64,000 nucleotides of DNA from Sordaria brevicollis. Its lineage: Eukaryota; Ascomycota; Sordariomycetes; Sordariales; Sordariaceae. This document shows positions 53,816-64,000 of the stretch, piece after piece; position 1 is the first letter of the stretch, and each line of letters starts with the position of its first letter. The stretch is from assembly GCA_033439795.1 (NCBI GenBank), contig JAUTDP010000001.1, positions 4,340,001 to 4,404,000 of the forward strand, given 5' to 3'. The translations under genes and the position numbers were made by a program. The notes beneath the pieces were generated by a model. The model was not told the origin of the DNA. It was given only the letters and a program-made list of their open reading frames with translations, and made no database searches.

Positions 53816-56800
53816 ATAATATTCAACTAGCAATCTAAAATTAACACTATAATATTTCTAAATAAAAATTACTACTCTATATTACTAGGAGTCTACTCTT
53901 TCGATTAATCCTTCTTATATATATAAAACCTTCGTATATTATCGATAAATTTATTACGTAATAATAGTAATATTGGCGGTCGGACGCCGCCAATCTCAAA
54001 AATATAATTTACGATATTACTATGTTAACGACCAGAATTAATTCCAGAAATAGGGAATTTCTATTTCTTAAAAATAATAATAACTTCTATAGTAAATTGT
54101 AATTATATATTAATCGATTTATACCTAACTATATTAAAAAAGAATATATCCTCTTCGTTTTACTTTATTTCTTCTTCCTCTTCTTCCTCCTTATTATCCT
54201 TATTATCGTTATTATTAATAATAATCATAGTCTTAGTCTTAATTTTCTTAAGCCCGCCTTCGTCTTTTTCGTTGGTATCGCTATCGCTATCGGAATTTAA
54301 TAAATCCTTATCGAATATAGGAAGTAAAAAGACGCTATTATTAATAATAACTATTTAACTAAAGGGTTTAACTATAAAATTAAGAATAAAAACGGTCTCT
54401 TTTATATCGATAATGAAAATTAACTATCACAGGATTATACCTGTGCTATACCCGGTATACGCACTGACCACCTGTATAGGTGCCCAGATCCCCAGCGACT
54501 ATTCCCGACTATAATACGTATACTATAATTTAATATAATCTAGATTTAATTACCTATAGTCACGTATAATATTACGTAGGTGTGTATAAATTAGGGTATA
54601 GGCTCGCGCCTATATATCCAATCCTCCGTATATACTTCTCCCTTCCTTTCCTTCGTATAATAATATATATTTCATCCTATATTTAATAATACTAACGCTA
54701 TCCTTTAATAATTTATTATATTTATTTTAACGCTATACGCGTAATTTTCGAAGAAGATTAATCGTTAATTATATTAATTAGTATTAAAATTCGTTTTCCT
54801 AATAGCTAACGTTCTAGCGACGGCCCCGCGGTTAATTCGAATTAAATAATTATTAAAACGAATATTATTACTATAATCGCTCGTATTCTCTTTTCCCTTA
54901 TATTTATTAAAGTATATTAATTTAAGCGATTAATATTTAATCCAATCCCCGCCGTAATTATTAATATTTTCGTCGCGGCTATTATATTTTCCGAAATTAG
55001 AAACGTTAATTTTCGTAATATTGAATTTTAAAATTAATTTACCGACGCTATTTACGCGCTTAATAACGATTTTATTATTATTCTAATCTTTATTACTTAA
55101 ATTTTTAATTTAAATAACTACCCCGCGTTCCTAGCCGCCGTTTACGCGCTTACTTACTTTATATAATTTAACGTTATTTTTATTACTACCGAATTTTAAA
55201 GTATTAAGGAAGACCTTTAGTAATCCGAAGACGAAAATAATTAATTACGTTAAGATTTCAATTAATTCTATATTTTAATTTAAAATAAAGATTAAATTAA
55301 TGTAATTTTTAATACTAATTTTATAATTTTTAAAATTAATTATACCCTTTAATTCTCGGACGCCGCTATTAAATAATAAATTTAATATAACGTTTATAAA
55401 TAAACTTTCGCTAATACCGCCTCTTAATATAATAATATCGTTAACGATTTTTAAATTCGTTTAATTACCCTTTAATAAAATTTATCCAACGTTTAAAAGC
55501 GCTATTTTAATTTTAAAATTAATTCTTAGAACGCGATTAAACGTAAAATAATTAAATATTAAAAGATAATTAATAACCTTCGTTAACGTTTATTTAAATT
55601 TACCAACCCTACGTCTATACTTTTATTTAATAATAATAATAATAATAATTTTAATTTTAATAATTCCGAATCCGAATTTAATAATATAATTATTAACGAC
55701 CCGGTCGGAAGTAATAACGGTAGTAATTATAAATCGGTATTATATATTATTATTTCCCCTATTTTCAATAATACCGGTAAAATTCTTAAGAAAATTATTA
55801 AATTTCGTTAATAATACGTTAATATTCTATTCGCTTTTAAAAATAAACCCTCCGCTTTTAAGACCGAAAATATTAAATTTTCTTTAATTTCTCGCTCCCT
55901 TCGTAATAAACTTTAAAAGGTAATCGAGCCTAAATTTATTAAAATTCTATTTAATAAACCGGTTAAATAATTTATTACCTTCGATTTATTTAAGTAAATA
56001 ATTAATAAATATAATAATGTCGATACTATAATTTAAATTCGTTATAAATTCGAAGACTTAAAAATAAATAAAATAAAATAATTTAACTTCGAAGATAAAT
56101 TCATTACTATTATTAAACGTTATTAATTTAATAATAATATAAAGATTTATTACCTCTATTAACGTTTAACCGAACGCTTTCGTAACGCTATCGCCTTATA
56201 ACGCCCCTAACCTAAAGACGATAAATTTAACGAATAATTCAAAATAACCCGCAACTTCGCTAAATAATTCGAATAAAAGGATTAATATAATAAAATCGCC
56301 AACCCCTACTATAAATTTAATATTAATAACCCCGCTACTAATTCTAACTCCGCCTTTAATAATATAAACAGCTCCGCTCCCGAATTTATTATTAATAAAG
56401 GCAGTACCGCTATAAATTTTAATTCTATATTTACTTCCGACGTTTAAATTTCCTATATAATTAATAATAATATATTTTAATATTATATAAAGACCGGTAT
56501 TTATACCCGTTATAATTATAAAAGTTACTTCTCCGCTAAATATAAAGGTTGTATTTAATTTAAAAAGGAGGTACTTAAACGTAAATTACGTAAAGAAAGA
56601 GAGAAAGAAAAGAAAAAGAAGAAAAATAAAAAGGAAAAGGAAAAAAATAATAATAATAATAATAATTAGTAATAACGCCCCGCCTAGGGTTAATACGGAT
56701 ATAGCTAATATAATTATTATAACGTTAATACTATAAATATTCCTACTCTTAATACCCCGGCTCCTAATTACTTTATATTATAATAATAACCTATTTACTA

Positions 56801-58587
56801 CCTTACCCCTATATACCTTTACGACTTTATAAGCCCGGTTATAAATAACGAAAACGGCTCTATTAATAATTAAAGAAATATATAGCCTCCTATTTAAATT
56901 ATAATTAAAAGCCAATATTTATTAAATATAAATAAGAAGGAGGATAATTAAAGAATATCCTTATAATTAAATTTAAAATTATTAAAATTAATAAATCTTC
57001 TATAAATAGCCGTTATAAATACCCCAATTTATTAAATCTTTCTATCTACTTATTTTATAAATTATATAAAATATATTATACTATATTCGTTAATAGCGGT
57101 TATATTACTTTAAAGTTTATTAACCGTCGTTTCGTTTTACGTAATAATTTCCTAACTTTTAAATTCCAATTCCCTAAATTCTTATACTTCGTTAATAATT
57201 AAACGAAAAGGAATATTACGCATTTTAATCGCTTAATTATAAATATTAATATATATTACGAATTTATCGACCTCCTTATTTATAATTTTATAAAGGATAA
57301 CCCTATTATTTTCGGATACCCGTAACTAATTTATTACGCTTTTAATATTAATTAATTTAACGACCGCTTTATTTTCGGTTCCGTTTACGAATAACGTAAT
57401 TATTTTCCCCTAAAAGTACCCCGCTATTTATATTACGTACCATTATTACGTAAATATAACGTCGATACGCCTTTAATTATTATTTTTAGCGGCGTACCTT
57501 CCGCTATTATTCCTAAGAATTCTTTTAAAACATAATTAATATATTAAAAACCCTCCGTTTTAAACGTCTTTAATAAAAGAGAATTTAATACCCCCGTTTT
57601 ATTATCGGAGATTATTTATTAGATTTTTATTTCTATAATCGTAAAATACGCTATTCGTTAACGTTTTAATAAATTTAAATAAAAGGTCGTTAATAAAATA
57701 AATATAATTCCTATTAATAAGGTTATTAGCGGTTAAATTCTTATATTAACGGTTATAATACGTTATTACCCCCCTTCCCTATTATATATAATCTCCGCGC
57801 CGTATTACCTAATTAGAGGAGTACGTACTTCTTTCTTTAATTATCGAACGCTAGTCCGCTTTTATTATATCTTTAAAGGACTCTTCGATTTAATCGATAT
57901 TAAAAAATTCCTAATAATTATATTTAATTAATTCGCCGAGAAATATAAATTTTAAATTATCTAAATAATAAAGGTAAATATAATAAAAAATATTGAATAT
58001 ATAATAAATGAAAATAAAGTAACGGAGGAAAAAAGCGCTTTAACTCCGAACGTAATTAGTAATAATTTTACAATTAATATAATTAAAAATATTATAAACG
58101 GTAAAGTAATTTATTATAAAAAGTTCTTCGGCAATAATTATTATACTTAGATCGATATATTTTATAGCATTAGAAGTAAAGAAATTATTAAAGTAATTAA
58201 AGTCTCCGCTTTAATTATATTTATAGGCGATACCTCCGACTTTTAAATTTACGAAAAAATTATTAACCGTTATTTTACCGCCAATAATATTAACGTTAAT
58301 AAAATTACGTCTAAAAATATTATTAAATTCTATAAAAAAATAAATAAACCCTTAAAGACCAATATATAAATTTAATAAAAATTACTTTAGTAATATTAAT
58401 AATAAACGAATAATTTCCGTTAAAAAAGTATTAATACGCTACCCCCTAACCGGTTTTATAACTTTAAATTCGAATTTAAATTTAATACTATATTACCCGC
58501 TTCCTATAATTATACTTTTAATTTAAAAGAATTTAACGTTATTAAAAAATAAATCGATAATAATTTAAAAAAGAAATTTATCCGCCT
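53816..58587 (+). mobile_element. RIP-degraded Ty3/gypsy relic, 5' half, + orientation
   Basis: AT-rich, stop-filled DNA whose + strand keeps traces of a second retroelement: a possible LTR near 54421-54750, a gag-like region (about 54.9-56.6 kb) closing with a zinc knuckle at 56502-56543 (C-x2-C-x4-H-x4-C once ligand codons are allowed their RIP state), and a protease-like motif N-S-G at 57092-57100 (ancestral D-S-G), followed by I-x-G-Y-P-x-L-I-Y-Y-A-F. The trace stops where the LTR of the next element begins, so this element was probably split by that insertion. The boundary with normal DNA is sharp, near 53815. Confidence 0.65.
54421..54750 (+). repeat. Possible 5' LTR of the + oriented gypsy relic
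   Basis: This segment precedes the gag-like region and has a distinct composition. Its first 80 bases (54425-54505) are GC-richer and keep many CpA/TpG dinucleotides (CACAGG, ACCTGTG, GCACTGACCACC), unlike the DNA around it. The ends could not be fixed because no second copy is in the window. Confidence 0.35.
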
Positions 58588-58853
58588 TGTCACGAGCGAC
58601 GTAGTCACGAGAGACAAGCTTAATACGTTAAATCCAGGTCTATTATAGAATCACAAAATGAAGAAGAAAAGAAGAAAAACGAGCAAAGGGCGCGCCCCGC
58701 GCTAAGGTTTTATACTTAGGCGCGGGCGACCTACGAAGGCGGTACGCAATTACGTACGCTAGTACGGTTAACCTTTATTAAGTAACCGCCCGAGCGATAA
58801 TTAAATAACCGGTCCGCTAAATAGGGACTTTATCCGCTAGCGCCGTAATATTA
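58588..58853 (-). repeat. 3' LTR of the right chromovirus copy (266 bp)
   Basis: This is the reverse complement of the LTR at 1558-1825, with many transition differences. The end TGTCACGAG (+ strand) shows the intact terminal CA of the element, which is RIPed to TA in the left copy. It keeps un-RIPed patches such as the AAATCCAGG segment near 58630. A C6 tract next to it is the polypurine tract seen from the other strand. Confidence 0.75.
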
Positions 58854-61800
58854 CCCCCCTTTCCGAAAAAGATTCGCCTTAAGTCTTCGAAATATTAGAA
58901 TTATTATTATATATAAAGTAGGTCCTTTATTTTTTAGCGCTTATTATCTTTTTCAACTTCTTTATACCCTTCTTTAAAAGAATATTATTATCCGGATAAT
59001 TTTTATCGAATTCCTTTACTTCCGCCTTCTATAATTATTCCTCTAAATATAACGGCGGGCCTAAATATTTTAAGTACGCCTTATAGTAAATTCGTAATAA
59101 TTTAAATAAATTTTTAAAATTCTTAGCGTTATAAAATTTCGGGTCCGGGTCGTATCCTTTCTAATTTATTTAATATTAGAATTTATTAAAGTATATTTAA
59201 AAAATTAAAATTTCCTTTACCTTCTATTTAATATTATCTCCTATATATTCCTTTACCAGCTTTTCTAACTTCTAACCGGATAATAAATTATTAGGGTATT
59301 TCCGAAATTTATTAATATAAAAAATATTTATTCTTTTCCAACCTTCTAATACTTTTAATTGAAACGAATAGTTATATTTTTCTTTAATTTTAAAATATTA
59401 ATTCGTTAGAAGAAAATCGAACTTATAATTTAACCGGTCTATAAATTCGCTCCGTTTAATAATAAATACCTTATTATTAAATTTAAAATCTAGGATACGT
59501 CGATATTTATTTAATTATTTAATTATCCGCTCTTAAACTTTAATAATAAATTCTCTTACTTTATTTATATATTTTCGGATCCGATTTATTAAACTTTATA
59601 CGTTTTTTCGGCTAAGCTTTTCCCTAATTATTAATTATACGTTATTAAAATTAATTCGAACTTCCTAATTTAAAATTCCGTGTATTAAGAATCTTTTTAA
59701 TATTTCGTACGGTTATATTCTATTTAAATTATTATACGGTATTCTTATTTATATTATATTTATTATTAAAATCGCTTTTAATTAATTATTTTAGAAATAA
59801 TTAACGAAGGGACGAAGACGCTAATTAAAATATTCGTTTATAATTTCGGCCTACCCCGTAATTTAATTATATCCCGAAGAAATTAACTTTTATTTAATAT
59901 TTAGAATTTTAATTAATTCGTTTATAAAATTTAATACGAATTAAAGGCCCCTATCCGAAATAATTTCGCTTAATAATTTATAAATATAATAAAGGCCCTT
60001 ATAATATATATAAACTATATTTCGGGCTATTATTATTATAAAGTAAAAGATAATTTATAATACTTTATTTAATTAATTCATTATTATAAATACGTTATTA
60101 AATTTTCGTTTATCTTTAAATATAATTTTAAAATTTACGATTAAATTTTATTAAATACGCTAAACCGTCGGGATAAGCTCTAATTTACTAGGGGTTTTAT
60201 TTTAGGGAACCTTCGAAGTATAATATATTATACAATTAGTAACGAAGCGATCGACGTTATCGGTTATTTTTAATTATTAATATTATTTAGATATTAGGTA
60301 TTTTATTTTATTTCGGCCCGGATAAGCGGTAGTAATTTTTACGTATAATTTATAAATAATTTAGACTCTTAAAATACTAAATAGTATAATAAATTTATCG
60401 AAACGGGTGAGAATTTTATTAATAATAAATCAATACCCGTTTTCCCCCCTTTTAATTATATTTCGATAAATTTCTAAATCTAGGCAAATTTTATTTTTAA
60501 ATATAAAACGGTCTATTAAAAGGTATCCCTCTAAATAATCCTTTCGACTACTCTCCGCGATTTCTAAGTTAATTTTTATAAAGGTTCCCAAAGACGAAAT
60601 TAATATATAAACGGCGTTAATACTATTAATTATATCGTTAAATTATATTATACGGTTATCTTTTAAATTTTTAAAGATTTAGAAAGTATAGTAGGCTTTT
60701 TACTTAATTTTTTAACTCTTTAAATTTTCTACCTTTTTTAATAAAGCGTCGGCCGCCCTATTCTCCTTCCCCGGCCGGTATAAAATAATAAAATAATATT
60801 AAAATAGGAACTCTATTTAACTTACTTATTATAAATTTAATAATCGCTTAATATTAAATTATTTAAGCGCTTTATTATCTATAAGAATTAAAAAAGGTTC
60901 TCGTAAATTAATAAATTCGGCCTTTTAATATTATAAAGCCTTAACGATTACTATTAATTCTTTATTATAAATAGAGTAATTATATTTTACCCTATATATA
61001 ATTTTAAAATAAAAGGTAATAGGGCGTTATTCGTTATCGATTAATTGAAATAATACCCCCGCTATTACCCTATTAAAAATATCCGTTTTTATTTATATTA
61101 ATTAATTATATTTAAAATAAATTAAAATAAGTATCGATAATAACCTCCCTTTAAATTCTTCGAAAGTAATTTAATAGTCCTTATTTTAACCGAATACTTC
61201 TCTTTTCTTTATTAATACCGTTAGCGGTTTAATAATTCGGTTATAATTTTTAATAAATTATTAATAAAAATTATAAAAACTTAAAAAGGATTATATTTTA
61301 CGTATATTCGTCGGGGTTTATTAATCCTTTACGACGGCGATTTTCTAAAGGTTAATAAATACCCCGTCTATTTTAATAATAAAGTTTAAAAATTTAATTT
61401 TTTTAACGTAAAATTCGTATTTATCTAAATCCGCTTATAAACCCGCTACTTTTAACTTAATTAATACCTTTTTAATATAAATTTTATATTCTTTTAAATT
61501 ATTCGAAAAGATAAAAATATTATTAATATACGCGTTATAAAAATCGTCGAAATAACCTATTAATATTTCGTTAATATATTATTAAAACGTTAATAGTTTA
61601 TTAATTAATCCAAAGGGTAAGACTTTATATTTATAAACGCCGTATTTTATTCGGAATATTATAAATTCTTCGTTATCGGAGTATATACGGATATAGTAAA
61701 AAGTTTATTTAATATCGATTTTCGAGAAAACTTTTATTTAATTAATTTTAATAATAATTTCGTTAATTAAAGGGAGAAGGTACTTATTTTTCTTTATAAT

Positions 61801-64000
61801 AGCGTTAAACTTCCGGTAATTTACGTAAAATTTTAATCTGCCGTTAGCTTTTAATACGAAGAGGATAAGCGCCGTTTAAAGTATAAAATTATTTTTAATA
61901 AATCTTTTAATTAAAGTTTTATTTACGTAATTCCGATAAATTTCTAATTTATCGATTAATATTTTATATAATAGGCTATATTTAAAATTTTTAAATTTCG
62001 TTCCGTTTATTAAATTGATTTTATAATTGCTAGTATAATAATTCGGTAAGGTATCGAATTCCTTTTTACTAAATATATTTAAATATTTATAGGCGTATTT
62101 AAGAATTTCTTTTTTAATTTATTCGTATAATTTTATTTTATCTTTAATAAGGGCCTATTTTTTATAATCGTTAATAAATCGATTAAATTTATAAAGATTA
62201 ATTACTTTTATATATTTTTATTTAGCGAATATAAAAAAGGCGTCGGTACTAATTATTATAAAATCGTTATAATATTTATATTAATTTACGCTGTCTTTCT
62301 TTAATTAATATCGATTTCGTACGTCTTTATTTTAATAGGGATTATTTCTTTATTCGGCTTTAAATATTTCGATATATTTTCGTTACGTAGGTATTGCGTC
62401 CTCTTCTTCCCGTTTTAAAGCGTATTAGTCTAATAATTAGCGTTCTATTTTTATTAAGTTTTTATTTTCCCCGTATTGGGTTAATCGCTCCTTTAATTTT
62501 TCGAAAAATTCGATCGGTCGGTTGTATTTCGTTAAAGGAAATAGTATTATAATTTTAATAAGGTTTTTAAATTCGGTAATTTATTTATTAAAGGCTAAAA
62601 GAATAATAATTATTTTATTAAAAATAAATTTCGTATTTATAACGTCGATTAAAATTTTATACTTTCTTAATTAATATTTATTTAGAATAACGTTATATCC
62701 CGAATTAATAACGATTATTATTTCTTTTTCGAATTTCTATCCCTATATTTTAATAGTACCCTATAAATATTAATCGATTATTTTATTATATTATCCGGTA
62801 TACCCCCCTACCGTATAAGGTTAGAAACTGTATAGCTTTTCTATTCCTTATTTTATTATATTATTAACGAAGTCTTTACTTATAAAAATATTACCGTTTA
62901 TTCCCGAATTAATAAGCGTATTATTTGTAAATAAAATTTTTCTATTATTACCTACTATAATATAAGACGTAACTAATATAGGTTTATTTAAATAATTTTT
63001 TAAAAATCTTTTATTTACCTTTATACTTTTTAGTAATATTTCTTTTAAGTTCTTTCTAAAATAAATATTTATTAATTTAATCCTTAGGAAGGAGTCTAAT
63101 ATTCCTAAAGTAATTAATTTTCCGCCTTATCGTCGGTCGGCTTATTATCTTCCTTATTTTTATAGTTATAATAATCGATAAATTTATTAATATAATTGGG
63201 GTTACTATTACGACAATTAAGGTAATTGCGAAAACGATATTTAATTTCTTTATATACGAAATATTTATTTTCTTCGAATAATTTATAGGCTTCTTTACGA
63301 ATTATATTAAAAGCGCGATGGGAATTACTTCGATTATTATTATTAATATTAATATTATTATTAATAATATTATTAGAATTCTTATTAAAATTAATAGAAC
63401 CTTTAATTTTATTAAACGAATTCGTAGAAAAAAAGGAAGTATTTTTATCTTTATTTTTATTATCCTTCCTAATTTTATTATTACGAAAAATATATTAATT
63501 AGTTTCGACCGCCTTTTTAATTATTAAAGTATATTAATTAAAAATAACGTTCTTTTATTTATATCCCTAAAAAAAAGCATTTTAAATAATACCCGGAAAT
63601 TTTTAATTGAATTCCTATTTTTATAAATTAAAAGGACAATTATATTCCCCGGCTAAATATATAAATTTATTATAAAATTTTTAAAAATCCTTATTTATTT
63701 CGAATTTTAAATCGTTAAATTTGTAAATAGCCTTCTCTTTTCGATCGTAATTGTAATATTCGGCGCGTAAATAAATAAATAATTTATTAAAGGTCTTAAT
63801 ATTATAAAAACCATCGGTAAAGTAGGGTTTAAAGTCTTAAATAATTTTATTAACGGTATAATTTTTAATATATATTTTTTTAACCTCATTATTAAAGAAA
63901 TAATTAACGTTTAATTTAAATTTATTAAAAATATAACGGTATTAAATATTAAAGGTAATAATATTTTTATCCTTTTTATTATAAAAATAAAGTAAATCCT
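58854..64000 (-). mobile_element. RIP-degraded Ty3/gypsy chromovirus, - orientation, runs off the window
   Basis: Read on the minus strand, from the LTR inward: polypurine tract, chromodomain region, integrase (the I-S-D-x-G-P-x-F block near 59934-59970), an RNase H-like region (about 60.8-61.1 kb), and reverse transcriptase. RT is recognised by A-Y-I-N-N-I-F-I-F-S near 61533-61503, where the catalytic Y-x-D-D has become Y-I-N-N, and by the following K-x-E-F-Y-V-K-K-x-K-F-L segment. The first 1557 bases align without net gaps of more than one base to 1-1557 of the window in inverse orientation. Gag and the 5' LTR would lie beyond 64000. Confidence 0.8.

Noticed and set aside
63318..63527. Ile/Asn-rich frame in the right flank
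   Set aside because: Product of extreme AT content in RIPed DNA; it lies antisense to the retroelement.
1..64000. tRNA, 5S rRNA, CRISPR, telomere repeats
   Set aside because: I looked for B-box-like GGTTCGAATCC, Neurospora 5S-like sequence, regularly spaced repeats and TTAGGG arrays and saw none; a covariance-model scan would be decisive.

Overview
The window looks like nuclear DNA of a filamentous ascomycete of the Neurospora/Sordariaceae type. About 49 kb of gene-bearing DNA (roughly 4.8-53.8 kb) lies between two very AT-rich blocks. In those blocks CpA/TpG is almost absent, TpA is abundant, and old retrotransposons are riddled with C-to-T and G-to-A changes, which is the signature of repeat-induced point mutation (RIP). 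Genes have short 50-100 nt introns with GTAAGT/GTATGT-type donors and long leaders. The protein sequences fit Sordariomycetes. Species identity is inferred; no search could be run.

Left flank (1-4.8 kb): the 3' part of a RIP-killed Ty3/gypsy chromovirus (integrase, chromodomain, 3' LTR), then about 3 kb of unrecognisable RIPed DNA. Positions 4.8-11.4 kb are gene-poor, with one weak spliced candidate gene, a 42-nt T run and a perfect 20-bp palindrome.

Gene island (11.4-53.5 kb): small membrane protein (+); mitochondrial coiled-coil protein (-); rhomboid protease (+); Pet127 mitochondrial exoribonuclease (-); Scc4/Mau2/Ssl3 cohesin loader (-); Eht1-type alpha/beta hydrolase (+); Loc1 ribosome assembly factor (-); imidazoleglycerol-phosphate dehydratase (+); small HIG1-like protein (+); secreted cysteine protein (-); a 4.6-kb gap; single-pass membrane protein with a Q/N/G-rich tail (+); Derlin (-); ArgJ ornithine acetyltransferase (+); RFC4 clamp-loader subunit (+); Nta1-type amidase with a long disordered tail (-); a 3.6-kb gap; and a Tri101/BAHD-like acyltransferase (+) next to the right heterochromatin edge. 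Exon-intron structures were worked out by hand and every multi-exon model closes in frame.

Right flank (53.8-64 kb): a RIPed gypsy relic in + orientation (possible LTR, gag zinc knuckle, protease), cut off by the 3' LTR of a second copy of the left-flank chromovirus, now in - orientation and running off the window. The two chromovirus copies align base for base in inverted orientation over 1.8 kb, with their 3' LTRs facing the gene island.

Most genes are ordinary housekeeping genes (mitochondrial RNA, cohesion, replication, ribosome assembly, ERAD, histidine and arginine synthesis) and I see no multi-gene accessory system. The most notable points are a 57-bp near-perfect inverted repeat abutting the RFC4 stop codon, a 13-nt micro-exon in the amidase gene whose preceding intron splits the catalytic cysteine codon, a likely GC-AG intron in the cohesin loader, promoter sites that match gene function (an MCB palindrome at RFC4, a CPC-1/Gcn4 site at ArgJ), and RIP mutations that fall exactly on retroelement catalytic and zinc-binding codons.
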